This document shows positions 9,285 to 17,086 of a stretch of DNA of 64,000 nt, one piece after another. This DNA comes from Streptomyces flaveolus (GTDB taxonomy: Bacteria; Actinomycetota; Actinomycetes; Streptomycetales; Streptomycetaceae), in NCBI RefSeq assembly GCF_000716535.1, contig NZ_JNWV01000020.1:1-64000 (forward strand). Reading direction: 5' to 3'. Position numbers and translations under genes: made by a program. A model generated the notes under the pieces. It ran no database searches, had not been told where the DNA came from, and saw nothing but the letters and a program-made list of their open reading frames with translations. How positions within the stretch are numbered: the stretch's first letter is position 1; every line of letters starts with the position of its first letter.

Positions 9285-9297
9285 TATCAATCAATCC
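9285..9297. promoter_or_regulatory. Putative TetR operator half in the SDR promoter
   Basis: The 13-mer tatcaatcaatcc here matches tatcggtcaatcc at 10465-10477 in front of the TetR gene at 11 of 13 positions. It lies 18 nt before the SDR start codon, so a protein bound here would block transcription or early elongation. Shared sequence in exactly these two promoters supports one regulator serving both. Confidence 0.55.
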
Positions 9298-9314
9298 GGA
9301 AAGGCATCGTCCCC

Positions 9315-10109
9315 ATGGACCTGCACCTCGAGAACAAGGTCGTCATCGTCACCGGCGCCAGCAAGGGCATCGGTCTCGCCATCGCCCGCTCCTTCGCCCA
9401 GGAGGGCGCCCGCGTGGTGGCGGGTGCCCGCACCCCGGGCGAGCATCTCGCCGAGCTCGGCGAGCGGCACGGCGTCCTCTCCGTCGCGGTCGACCTGAAC
9501 ACGGCCGACGGCGCCGGGACGCTCGTCGACGCGGCGGTCGCACGCTTCGGCACCGTGGACGTGCTCGTCAACAACGTCGGCTCCGTCTCTCCGCGCCTCG
9601 GCGGTTTCCTCTCGGTCAGCGACGACGACTGGCTGCACACGATCAACGCCAACCTCTTCAGCGCCGTCCGGGCGAGCCGGGCAGCCCTCCCCCACCTCCT
9701 GGACAGCCGCGGCGCGATCGTCAACATCGGCTCCGTGAACGCGATCCTGCCCGATCCGAGCATCGTCGACTACGCCGCCTCCAAGGCCGCACTGGCCAGT
9801 TTCGCCAAGTCGCTCTCCAAGGAGGTCGGCCCCCAGGGCGTGCGGGTCAACACCATCAGCCCGGGTCCGGTGGAAACCGACATCTGGCTGGCCGAAGGAG
9901 GCATGGCCGACACCGTGGCACAGGCCATGGGCGTCGACCGCGAGGCGGCGCGCGAGGCCATCGTCACCGGCCTTGGAGGTCTCGCCACGGGCCGCTTCAC
10001 CCGCCCCGCCGAGGTGGCCGACCTGGCCCTCCTGCTCGCCAGCGACCGCACCGCCAACGTCACGGGCGCCGATTTCACCATCGACGGCGGATTGATCAAG
10101 ACGTTGTGA
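9315..10109 (+). CDS. SDR family NAD(P)-dependent oxidoreductase
   Basis: A 264-residue classical short-chain dehydrogenase/reductase. The cofactor motif TGASKGIG is at 13-20, NNVG at 86-89, and the catalytic set is S140, Y153 and K157 (YAASK). The C-terminal part ends in the usual VTGADFTIDGG. The ATG at 9315 follows GGAAAGG at a good distance; the longer frame from 9282 has no ribosome site and would run through the putative operator. The following genes on the same strand are a truncated NTF2-like reading frame and a TetR regulator, a common arrangement in which the TetR protein represses the reductase and is relieved by its substrate. The substrate is unknown. Confidence 0.9.
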   Translation: MDLHLENKVVIVTGASKGIGLAIARSFAQEGARVVAGARTPGEHLAELGERHGVLSVAVDLNTADGAGTLVDAAVARFGTVDVLVNNVGSVSPRLGGFLSVSDDDWLHTINANLFSAVRASRAALPHLLDSRGAIVNIGSVNAILPDPSIVDYAASKAALASFAKSLSKEVGPQGVRVNTISPGPVETDIWLAEGGMADTVAQAMGVDREAAREAIVTGLGGLATGRFTRPAEVADLALLLASDRTANVTGADFTIDGGLIKTL

Positions 10110-10188
10110 GCCGCCGGCGGTTCACCGCCGGACGGCGCCCGACCGCGATCTCCGTTCACCGTTCACCACCGACGTACCAGGGACGACC

Positions 10189-10425
10189 ATGGCCGAGCCC
10201 ACCCCGTCCGCCCCGAGCCCCCGTCAGGTCGCCGAGTCGTTGTACGCGGCCCTGCTCCGCTCCGACCGCGAAGCCCTCGCGGCCATCGCTTCGCCGGACA
10301 TCCGGATCCATGTGACCGAGGATCTCGCCTACGGCGGCGACTACTCCGGACTCCCCGGATTCGCCGCGTTCGTCGAGGACAGGCCGATCACCGCCGCGAT
10401 CCAGGGAACCGCCGGTCAGGACTGA
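10189..10425 (+). pseudogene. Truncated SnoaL/NTF2-like protein
   Basis: A 78-residue frame beginning MAEPTPSAPSPRQVAESLYA. Residues about 10-60 match the start of SnoaL-like/NTF2-fold proteins (helix ESLYAALLRSDREALAAIAS, strand DIRIHVTEDLAYGG, then YSGLPGFAAFV). Complete family members are about 120-140 residues with a sheet-forming C-terminal half, which is missing here: after FVEDRPIT the frame ends in TAAIQGTAGQD. No other frame downstream resumes the fold before the TetR promoter. It is either a decayed gene or a rare short form. It sits between the SDR and TetR genes on the same strand, consistent with an old SDR/SnoaL operon. Confidence 0.6.
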
Positions 10426-10463
10426 GGGCGGCCGCTGCCACCCCGGCGGGCCGAGATCGATCT

Positions 10464-10492
10464 TTATCGGTCAATCCATAAATTGTTACGCT
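10464..10492 (+). promoter_or_regulatory. Leaderless TetR promoter with overlapping operator
   Basis: An imperfect palindrome ttatcggtcaatccataa occupies 10464-10481. A -10-like TACGCT (10487-10492) is followed by exactly 7 nt and then the ATG of the TetR gene at 10500, so transcription would start at or next to the start codon. A -35-like TTATCG (10464-10469) is 17 bp from the -10. The palindrome therefore fills the -35/-10 spacer, the expected place for an autorepressor site. Confidence 0.5.
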
Positions 10493-10499
10493 GGGCACC

Positions 10500-11075
10500 A
10501 TGGCACGTCTGCGCGAGTTCGACACGGACCTGGCGCTGGAGCGCGCCATGAACCTGTTCTGGCGCCAGGGGTACAACGGCACACCCCTCCAGCAGCTCAC
10601 AGCCGAGCTGGGCATCGGCAGCGGAAGCCTGTACGCCGCCTTCGGTTCCAAGGAGGGCCTCTACGCCCGCGCCCTGGAGCGGTACTGCAGCGGCCAGGCG
10701 TCGGCCCTGGTGGAACAGCTGGAGTCCTCCTCCGATATTCGTGCGACCTTGCGGGAGGCGCTGCTCGCCATGGCGGAAGCCGACCTGGCGGATCCCGAAC
10801 GCGGCTGCCTGCTGGTCAACGCGGCAACCGAACGCTCGGCGCACGAAGCGACGGTCGAGCGGGTGAAGTCGACGATGGCCGCCGTCGAGTCCGCCTTGAC
10901 CGGGGTGCTCGAGCGCGCTCAGGCGCGCGGAGAGCTGGACCCGGGGCAGAGCCCCGCCGAGCTCGCGCGCTTCCTCACCACCTTCGTCCAGGGACTGCGG
11001 GTGATGGGGAAGGCCCGCGCCGACCGGGCCTTCCTCGAGAGCGCCGTGTCCGGTGCGCTGAAGGTCCTGGACTGA
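10500..11075 (+). CDS. TetR/AcrR family transcriptional regulator
   Basis: A 191-residue TetR-type repressor. The N-terminal helix-turn-helix spans about residues 8-50 (ALERAMNLFWRQGYNGTPLQ, then LGIGSGSLYAAFGSKEGLY), closest in style to the group with a C-terminal TetR_C_6/YbiH-like ligand domain that often controls reductases or efflux pumps. The gene has no Shine-Dalgarno sequence and a -10 box placed for leaderless transcription. The likely targets are itself and the SDR gene, whose promoter carries a matching 13-mer. It converges with the DUF3533 exporter; a hairpin separates the two. Confidence 0.88.
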   Translation: MARLREFDTDLALERAMNLFWRQGYNGTPLQQLTAELGIGSGSLYAAFGSKEGLYARALERYCSGQASALVEQLESSSDIRATLREALLAMAEADLADPERGCLLVNAATERSAHEATVERVKSTMAAVESALTGVLERAQARGELDPGQSPAELARFLTTFVQGLRVMGKARADRAFLESAVSGALKVLD

Positions 11076-11170
11076 GGTCCTTGATCCCGGGAGCCCTGCG
11101 CGTCCTGGACTCCACGCCGGCGCCGGTCCGCACCCGCGACTCCCCGAGACGCGCGTTCCGGTATCGCCCC

Positions 11171-11204
11171 GCACGCCGCCCGGGTGCCGTTCCGGACGGC
11201 GTGC
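11171..11204. terminator. Hairpin between convergent TetR and DUF3533 genes
   Basis: Perfect 8-bp inverted repeat gcacgccg (11171-11178) / cggcgtgc (11197-11204) with an 18-nt loop, which can itself pair as ccgg..ccgg. It lies 2 nt beyond the stop of the minus-strand gene and 95 nt beyond the TetR stop. No T-tract, as is usual for Streptomyces terminators. Confidence 0.5.
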
Positions 11205-11205
11205 C

Positions 11206-12303
11206 TCACGGTCTCGCGGCGTGCAGGATCGCGGCCGACGCGGCGATCCGGTCGAGGAAGTACAGCGCCGTGACGCACAGCGCGATCCAGGCAGACAGCA
11301 CCAGGATGCCGCTGGTCAGTCCGTCGTGGTGGAAGTAGGCGATCCCGTCCAGCGCGCGGACGCCGACGCCCGCGGGCATCACCGAGGCGAGGGGCCTCAG
11401 CCAGCCCGGCAGGAACTCTGGCGGCAGCACCCCGCCGCTCGTGGCGTTCCCCATGACCAGCATGAAGATCGACGCCAGCGGAACCCCGGCGGGGCCGAAG
11501 ACACGGATCAGGAGCACGGTGGCCGCCGCTACGGCCCCCGCCATCAGGACCACCAGTCCGGCGATGCCCAGGAAGGGGCCGGGTATGGCACCGAAGGCCG
11601 TACTCGCGATCAACGTGGCCGCCAGCCCCCCGACGACCGCGAACAGCGTCAGACTGCACAGGCGTTGCCCGAAGGACAGGCGCGGTGCCACTTGGTAGGT
11701 CATCTGGCCGAAGAGGAAACCCGCCAGCACGAGCCCGAAGGACGCGTAGAAAACCGAGAGACCCCGGCTGTCCCCCCGCGACAGGGGGAGGATGTCGGTC
11801 ACGGGCAGCTTCTGCTCCGCGGTGTGGCAGGCGGGGGCGCACAGACTGCCGAGGGGTGCCACCAGCGCGGACACGGCGGGGCCGTTGGCGCCCGCGTACA
11901 CGATGCCGGGCTTGCCGCCGTCGGCCAGCAGCGCGGCGTACGCGTGGCGGTGCTCGACCGCCCGGCGGGCCGAGGCGTCGTCCGGGTACCGGTCGACCTG
12001 GAAAGCGTCCGGCGAGACGCGCTGCAGCCGGACGTCGAAGAGTGCCGCGGTCTTGTCGGACGCGGCGACGGCGACCGGCAGTCGGTGCGCCTGGGGGGTA
12101 TGGAAGGCGGCGAGGAAGACGCTGACGAAGACCAGACCGATGGTCAGCACGGTGATCACGGGCTTGAGCACCGCCTTCCGACCGGTCAGACCCGGGCGCT
12201 CGGGTGGCGCGTCCGTCTGCGGACCTGGGTGGTGACGGTGCCGACCCGGCCCCGGGGGTATGTCGGCGGGATGACTTCGACTGGTGGACGCGGTAGTGGA
12301 CAT
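11206..12303 (-). CDS. DUF3533/ABC-2-like membrane transporter
   Basis: A 365-residue membrane protein. A 45-residue Pro/His-rich cytoplasmic tail is followed by TM1 (about 48-68), an extracytoplasmic domain (about 70-190) and five further hydrophobic segments up to about residue 355. This layout is that of DUF3533/YhgE-Pip-like proteins, related to ABC-2 permeases and usually treated as drug or toxin exporters, or secretion-associated proteins, without a dedicated ATPase. The ATG at 12303 is preceded by GAGGGA. It is divergent from a MarR regulator over a 63-bp intergenic region containing one perfect palindrome, so MarR repression is the obvious prediction. The exported compound is unknown. 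Confidence 0.75.
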   Translation of the reverse strand: MSTTASTSRSHPADIPPGPGRHRHHPGPQTDAPPERPGLTGRKAVLKPVITVLTIGLVFVSVFLAAFHTPQAHRLPVAVAASDKTAALFDVRLQRVSPDAFQVDRYPDDASARRAVEHRHAYAALLADGGKPGIVYAGANGPAVSALVAPLGSLCAPACHTAEQKLPVTDILPLSRGDSRGLSVFYASFGLVLAGFLFGQMTYQVAPRLSFGQRLCSLTLFAVVGGLAATLIASTAFGAIPGPFLGIAGLVVLMAGAVAAATVLLIRVFGPAGVPLASIFMLVMGNATSGGVLPPEFLPGWLRPLASVMPAGVGVRALDGIAYFHHDGLTSGILVLSAWIALCVTALYFLDRIAASAAILHAARP

Positions 12304-12329
12304 GGTCCCTCGACACTCGCTGTATAAGG

Positions 12330-12345
12330 TAGCTTATATAAGCTA
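12330..12345. promoter_or_regulatory. Perfect 16-bp MarR operator palindrome
   Basis: tagcttatataagcta is a perfect palindrome. It is centred in the 63-bp gap between the divergent DUF3533 and MarR genes, and its A/T-rich core stands out in this GC-rich genome. Size and symmetry match known MarR-type sites, and its position would let one dimer control both promoters. Confidence 0.75.
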
Positions 12346-12366
12346 ACAGATACGTCGGAGGCGTCG

Positions 12367-12843
12367 ATGACGATGAAGGACCCCGGCGAGCGCGTCGGCT
12401 ATCTGATCTGGCAGCTCTCGCAGGCATACGTCCAGCGCCTGGACCAGGCACTGCGCCCGCTCAAGCTGACCCAGGCACAGTTCAGCGCCCTCGTCCGGTT
12501 GAGCCGGGACGGGGCCCTGTCCAGCGCCGAGCTCGCCCGCCGCTGCGGCATCACCGCGCAGTCCATGGGCACGGCACTGCGGGGCCTGGTGGAACGCGGC
12601 CTGGTCGAACGGCGGGCCCATCCCACCCACGGAAAGATCGTCGAGATGTCCGTCACGGCCGCCGGCGTGGAACTCGCACTGCGGGCCGAAGCCGCTGTCG
12701 AACCGTGCGAACAGGAGGCTCTGGAGCCGTTCCCGCCCCACGAACAGGAACAGGTCCGCGCGTACCTCCGGCGCATGCTCGGCGCCCTCAACCCCCAGGC
12801 GCTCGGACCGGCCGGCGAGCAGACGCACGACGGACACGAGTAG
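12367..12843 (+). CDS. MarR family transcriptional regulator
   Basis: A 158-residue MarR-type winged-helix regulator. The DNA-binding region is about residues 40-100 (LTQAQFSALVRLSRDG, LARRCGITAQSMGTALRGLV, then the wing with RRAHPTHGKIVEMSVTAAG). Terminal helices form the dimer interface. The ATG at 12367 has GGAGG (12357-12361) 5 nt upstream; an ATG two codons later is possible. Divergent from the DUF3533 exporter with a perfect palindrome between the genes, so it most likely represses the exporter and itself until a small phenolic or drug-like ligand binds. Confidence 0.88.
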   Translation: MTMKDPGERVGYLIWQLSQAYVQRLDQALRPLKLTQAQFSALVRLSRDGALSSAELARRCGITAQSMGTALRGLVERGLVERRAHPTHGKIVEMSVTAAGVELALRAEAAVEPCEQEALEPFPPHEQEQVRAYLRRMLGALNPQALGPAGEQTHDGHE

Positions 12844-12956
12844 CCCGAAGGGCGAAGGCAGGAGTGGGAGATGCCGTACACCGCACACCGGTTGCCGAAC
12901 CGACGCCGCGGCGTTTCGGCGAGGCCGGATCACGCCTGCCACGGATACTCACGGTC

Positions 12957-13607
12957 ATGCGCGTCGAATTCGATCCGGAGGTCATGGGCAGCGATGCCTT
13001 CTACCGGTTAATGACCTCCGTCGTCGTCCCACGCCCCATCGCCTGGGTATCCACGATCACACCCGACGGAACCACCGAGAACCTGGCCCCGCACTCCTTC
13101 TTCAGCATCGCCAGCACCGACCCGCCGATCGTCCAGTTCACCTCCATCGGCCGCAAGGACTCGCTGCGCAACGTGGAAGACACGGGCGAGTTCGTCGTCA
13201 ACTTCTCCTCGGAGCCGTTGCTGCGGATGATCAACGCAACCGCCACCGACTTCCCCCGGACCGTCAGCGAATTCGACGTCGCGGGCATCGAACGCGAGCC
13301 CAGTCTGCGGGTCCGCCCGGCCAGGGTGGCCGCCTCACCCGTCGTGCTGGAATGCCGTTCGCACACGACCTTGCGCATGGGCAACTCCACCCTCGTCTTC
13401 GGCCGGGTGCTGCATGCCGCCGCGAAGGAGGAGTACATCGTCGACGGCCGGCCCGGCTCCGAGCGGCTGCGCCCCCTCACCAAGCTCGGGGGCGACGAGT
13501 GGGGCACGTTGGGGAGCATCATCCACCTCAACCGCATTCCCTACGAGGAACCCGAAGGGAACGGCTCTCCCCCTCACCCCCCACAGGAACCACCACCCTC
13601 GCCCTGA
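12957..13607 (+). CDS. Flavin reductase family (FMN-binding split-barrel) protein
   Basis: A 216-residue protein of the flavin reductase-like/DIM6-NTAB split-barrel family. Family traits are MTSVVVPRPIAWVSTITPDG at the start, NLAPHSFFSIASTDPPIVQF (FMN-phosphate region), TGEFVVNFSS and the later GRVLHAAAKEEYIVDG. Members use or carry FMN and can serve as the reductase partner of a monooxygenase, but no such partner is next to it. The last 20 residues are a Pro-rich tail. ATG 12957 was taken because the upstream extension in this frame has no family similarity. It converges with the DHA2 exporter, 47 nt away. Confidence 0.8.
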   Translation: MRVEFDPEVMGSDAFYRLMTSVVVPRPIAWVSTITPDGTTENLAPHSFFSIASTDPPIVQFTSIGRKDSLRNVEDTGEFVVNFSSEPLLRMINATATDFPRTVSEFDVAGIEREPSLRVRPARVAASPVVLECRSHTTLRMGNSTLVFGRVLHAAAKEEYIVDGRPGSERLRPLTKLGGDEWGTLGSIIHLNRIPYEEPEGNGSPPHPPQEPPPSP

Positions 13608-13654
13608 GCAGGGGCTCCGCCGCACGCCCGGCCCCCGTCGTCTCGGCGACCGCC

Positions 13655-15121
13655 TCAGCGGCGGCCCGCCGGCTGGGGCGCCGCGCCCCGCTCCACCTCC
13701 TCGAAGAGGGCCGCCGCCCGTGCGGCGGTCTCCTTGGCCCACCTACCGGTGCTGAGCACCGCCAGGGCGACGATGGCGAGGCCGAGGCCGACCAGCAGCC
13801 ACCAGACGCCGTGTGCGGCGTCGGTGTACGTGGTGCCGCCGTGAGCCACGGAGGTGCCCACGATCGTGCCCGCGACGGCGACGCCCAGGGTGGTGCCGGT
13901 CTGCCGGCCGGCGGAGGCGAGGGACGTGGCCACGCCCGCCATGGACCGGGGCATGCCGGAGACGGCGGTGTTGGTGATCGGCGGGTTGACGGTGCCCTGG
14001 AAGACACCGATCAGCGTGTAGATCGCGAGCAGGGCCGCCGGCGGGGTGGACGGCCCGATGAGCAGCGACACGGCGCCGCCCGCCGCCAGCGCGGTCCCGG
14101 ACACCAGCAGGGGCAGCCGGGGGCCGTGCGCGCCGACGTACCTGCCGGTGCGCGGGGAGAGCAGCACGATCAGCAGGCCGACCGGCAGCACGCACAGCCC
14201 CGCCTCGAGCGCCGACATGCCGCGGACCTCCTGAAGGTAAAGGGTGGTGACGAAGAGGAACGCGCCGAAGGCGCACAGGGCCGCGAAGGCCATCAGGATC
14301 GCGGAGCCGAACGGCACGCTGCGCAAGAGCCGCAGCTCCAGCAGCGGGTCGGTGCGGCGCAGTTCGTAGCCGACCGTGGCGAGCGCCGCCACCACGGTGA
14401 CGGCGAGCAGGGCGAGGATGGTGGGTGAACCCCAGCCCAGCTTGTTCGACTCGATGATCGCGTGGACCAGGCTGCCCAGCACGAGGATCACCAGCGCCTG
14501 CCCGACGGGGTCGGCGCGGCGGGCCCGCGGGGCGCGGGACTCGGGGACGTACAGGGCGGCCATCACGATCGCGACCGCCACGATCGGCACGTTGATCCAG
14601 AAGATGGAGCGCCAGTCGAAGGCGTCGACCAGGGCGCCGCCGAGGATCGGGCCGAGCGCGAGCGACAGGCCGGACATCGAGCCGAACACGCCGATGGCCC
14701 TGGCCCGTTCCCTCGGGTCCGGGAAGGTGGTGGCGATGATCGCCATCGCCACCGGGTTGAGCATGGTGCCGCCGGCGGCCTGCACGACGCGGGCGCCGAT
14801 GAGCCAACCGATGCCCGGCGCCAGGCCGCACAGCAGCGAGCCGAGCCCGAACGCGGCGAGACCGAGCAGGAAGACGCGCTTGCGGCCGATCCGGTCGGCG
14901 GTGGAACCGGCCAGCAGCAGGAAGCTCGCCAGCACCAGGGTGTACGCGTCGACCGTCCACTGGAGGCTGGACACCGAGGCGTGCAGGTCGTCACGGATGT
15001 CCGGCAGCGCGATGTTGACGATGGAGATGTCCATGACGACGACGATCATGCCGGCGCAGCAGATGGCCAGCACCAACGACCGCCGCCGGGGACTGAGTAC
15101 GGTCACGTGGGTCCAATCCAC
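13655..15121 (-). CDS. MFS transporter, DHA2 (EmrB/QacA) family
   Basis: A 488-residue drug:H+ antiporter of the 14-TM DHA2 type. The first segment RSLVLAICCAGMIVVVMDIS is followed by the DHA2 motif NIALPDIRDDL. The loop 2-3 motif appears as GSTADRIGRKRVFLLGLAAF, and motif C-like Gly/Pro-rich sequence lies in TM5. The C-terminal tail is Ala/Pro-rich. Starts at GTG 15121 or GTG 15106 are both possible; neither has a strong SD. It is divergent from a MerR regulator that probably controls it. The substrate is presumably a toxic organic compound. Confidence 0.88.
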   Translation of the reverse strand: MDWTHVTVLSPRRRSLVLAICCAGMIVVVMDISIVNIALPDIRDDLHASVSSLQWTVDAYTLVLASFLLLAGSTADRIGRKRVFLLGLAAFGLGSLLCGLAPGIGWLIGARVVQAAGGTMLNPVAMAIIATTFPDPRERARAIGVFGSMSGLSLALGPILGGALVDAFDWRSIFWINVPIVAVAIVMAALYVPESRAPRARRADPVGQALVILVLGSLVHAIIESNKLGWGSPTILALLAVTVVAALATVGYELRRTDPLLELRLLRSVPFGSAILMAFAALCAFGAFLFVTTLYLQEVRGMSALEAGLCVLPVGLLIVLLSPRTGRYVGAHGPRLPLLVSGTALAAGGAVSLLIGPSTPPAALLAIYTLIGVFQGTVNPPITNTAVSGMPRSMAGVATSLASAGRQTGTTLGVAVAGTIVGTSVAHGGTTYTDAAHGVWWLLVGLGLAIVALAVLSTGRWAKETAARAAALFEEVERGAAPQPAGRR

Positions 15122-15148
15122 TCGAAGGCCACCGCCGACGAGCGCAGG

Positions 15149-15160
15149 TGACCTGGGTCA
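15149..15160. promoter_or_regulatory. 12-bp inverted repeat upstream of the DHA2 exporter
   Basis: tgacc-tg-ggtca is a perfect 5-bp inverted repeat with a 2-bp spacer, 28 nt ahead of the exporter start. On the minus strand it includes a -35-like TTGACC. It is a candidate regulator site for the exporter promoter but differs from the palindrome at the MerR start, so the same protein may not bind both. Confidence 0.3.
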
Positions 15161-15267
15161 AAGGCCGTGCCGGTGCGCACGTCGGACGGAGTGAGGGCGC
15201 ACCCGATCCGGCGGACGGGCCCGCGGAGCGGGAACCGCCCGCGGGCCACCGGACATGTCCCCGACGC

Positions 15268-15292
15268 TACGATTTCGAGCGTGCTCGAAATC
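15268..15292 (+). promoter_or_regulatory. Leaderless MerR promoter with palindrome across the start codon
   Basis: A -10-like TACGAT (15268-15273) is followed by exactly 7 nt and the GTG start at 15281. Across this junction lies a perfect 10-bp inverted repeat, gatttcgagc (15271-15280) and gctcgaaatc (15283-15292), with a 2-bp spacer. It therefore covers the -10 box, the transcription start and the first codons, fitting autorepression. Confidence 0.6.
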
Positions 15293-15775
15293 AAGGCGCC
15301 CACGCGATCACAGTCCGTCCGCCCGCAGGCCGAGCCCGACCCAGGCCTGACCATCGCCGAGGCCGCGCGCCGGACCGGGGTCAGTGTCCACACGCTGCGT
15401 TACTACGAGCGCGTCGGTCTGGTCATCACCGGTGTCGACCGAACGCCCGGCGGGCGACGCCGTTATCACCGGCGGGACCTGGCCTGGATCACTCTGTGCA
15501 CCAAGCTCCGGGCGACCGGGATGCCCATCAAGACGATCCGGCGGTACGCCGAACTCGTCGCGGCCGGGTACGGCAACGAGGAGGAGCGCCTGGCCCTCAT
15601 GGAGGCCCATCGCGCCGAAGTCGCCGCGAAGATAGCGGAGTTGCAGGAGAACCTGGCGCTGCTCGACCACAAGATCGACGTCTACCGGGGCCGGCTCGCC
15701 GCGGGTGACGCCGACAAGCTGTGGGTGCCGCTCCCGGAGACCGGCGGGGAACACCACGACCGGCCCCCGCGTTGA
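15281..15775 (+). CDS. MerR family transcriptional regulator
   Basis: A 164-residue MerR regulator. The winged helix begins at about residue 23 (LTIAEAARRTGVSVHTLRYY, then ERVGLV), followed by RYHRRDLAWITLCTKLRATG and the coiled-coil dimerisation helix (about 95-135, EEERLALMEAHRAEVAAKIA). No cysteines of metal-binding MerR proteins are seen, so an organic ligand is likelier. GTG 15281 was chosen because the longer frame from 15167 has no family sequence and the -10 box lies 7 nt before this GTG. It is divergent from the DHA2 exporter, its probable target. The lipoate ligase gene follows 30 nt downstream. Confidence 0.85.
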   Translation: MLEIKAPTRSQSVRPQAEPDPGLTIAEAARRTGVSVHTLRYYERVGLVITGVDRTPGGRRRYHRRDLAWITLCTKLRATGMPIKTIRRYAELVAAGYGNEEERLALMEAHRAEVAAKIAELQENLALLDHKIDVYRGRLAAGDADKLWVPLPETGGEHHDRPPR

Positions 15776-15805
15776 TCCCGTACGGGAGGAACGGAGGCCC
15801 AGGCA

Positions 15806-16870
15806 GTGCACGGTGAGTACAAGGTGCCCGGCGGCAAGCTCGTCGTCGTGGACGTGGACGTCGAGGACGGCGTGCTGCGGCACGTGCGCGTGGCGGGTGA
15901 CTTCTTCCTGGAGCCCGACGACGCGCTGGAGGCGGTGAACGGAGCGCTGGAGGGTGCCCCGGCGGACACGGACGCCACGGGGCTGGCCGCGCGGATCGAG
16001 GCGGCGCTGCCGGCGGGGACGGTGATGTACGGGCTGACGTCGGAGGGCGTCGGCGTCGCGGTGCGCCGCGCGCTGGCGCACGCCACGGACTGGACGGACT
16101 ACGACTGGCAGCTCATCCACGAGGCCCCGCAGCCACCCGCCCTGCACATGGCGCTGGACGAGGTGCTGACCGCCGAGGTGGCCGCGGGCCGGCGGCCACC
16201 GACGCTGCGGGTGTGGGAATGGGGCGCCCCGGCGGTGATCATCGGCAGCTTCCAGTCGCTGCGCAACGAGGTGGACCCGCAGGGCGCCGCGCGGCACGGC
16301 ATCGAGGTCGTGCGGCGGATCTCCGGCGGCGGCGCGATGTTCGTGGAGCCCGGCAACACGATCACCTACTCGCTGTCGGTGCCCGAGTCCCTCGTGCAGG
16401 GCCTGTCCTTCCAGGACAGCTACGCCTATCTGGACGACTGGGTGCTGGGCGCCCTCGGTGACATGGGGATCCGGGCCTGGTACCAGCCGCTGAACGACAT
16501 CGCGACCGACCAGGGCAAGATCGCGGGCGCGGCGCAGAAGCGGATCGTCGGCCCCGGCGGCGGCCCGGGTGCCGTACTGCATCACGTGACCATGTCGTAC
16601 GACATCGACGCGGACAAGATGGTCGAGGTGCTGCGGATCGGGCGGGAGAAGCTGTCCGACAAGGGGACCAGGAGCGCGAAGAAGCGGGTCGACCCGCTGC
16701 GGCGGCAGACGGGGCTGCCGCGCGAGGCCGTCATCGACCGGATGATCGCCTCCTTCCGCGCGCGCTACGGCCTGGCGCAGGGCAAGGTCACCGACGAGGA
16801 ACTGGCCCGGGCCGAGGAGCTGGCGCGCACCAAGTTCTCGTCGCCGGAGTGGACGGCGAGAGTGCCGTAG
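15806..16870 (+). CDS. Lipoate-protein ligase with N-terminal accessory domain
   Basis: A 354-residue enzyme that would attach lipoate (via lipoyl-AMP) to lipoyl domains of 2-oxoacid dehydrogenases or GcvH. Residues 1-85 resemble the LplA C-terminal accessory domain (GKLVVVDVDVEDGVLRHVRV, AGDFFLEP). Residues about 100-330 are the catalytic BPL/LplA/LipB fold with PALHMALDE, RRISGGGAMFVEPGNTITYS (the RRxSGGG motif) and QGKIAGAAQKR, whose Lys is the expected catalytic residue. The accessory domain precedes the catalytic one, the reverse of E. coli LplA. The GTG start has GGAGG 8 nt upstream. It may serve lipoate salvage; no lipA/lipB genes are adjacent. Confidence 0.85.
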   Translation: MHGEYKVPGGKLVVVDVDVEDGVLRHVRVAGDFFLEPDDALEAVNGALEGAPADTDATGLAARIEAALPAGTVMYGLTSEGVGVAVRRALAHATDWTDYDWQLIHEAPQPPALHMALDEVLTAEVAAGRRPPTLRVWEWGAPAVIIGSFQSLRNEVDPQGAARHGIEVVRRISGGGAMFVEPGNTITYSLSVPESLVQGLSFQDSYAYLDDWVLGALGDMGIRAWYQPLNDIATDQGKIAGAAQKRIVGPGGGPGAVLHHVTMSYDIDADKMVEVLRIGREKLSDKGTRSAKKRVDPLRRQTGLPREAVIDRMIASFRARYGLAQGKVTDEELARAEELARTKFSSPEWTARVP

Positions 16871-17086
16871 CCGTACCCGCGCCGTGCCGACTGCCGTCGG
16901 CGGCCCGCGGTGCTCGCGGCCGGCCGGGGGCATAAGGGGCAGAGCAGTACGTCGTGAACGCGCGGCCGTGACCGGGCGGGTACGCAGCGAGTTGGCACTT
17001 CCGCCGCACAGGGAGTCGTGTGACACTGTCGTCCCCGTCCACCATGCGGACCCCTTCCGCACCCCCTCCCCCACGAGAAGTGCGTT

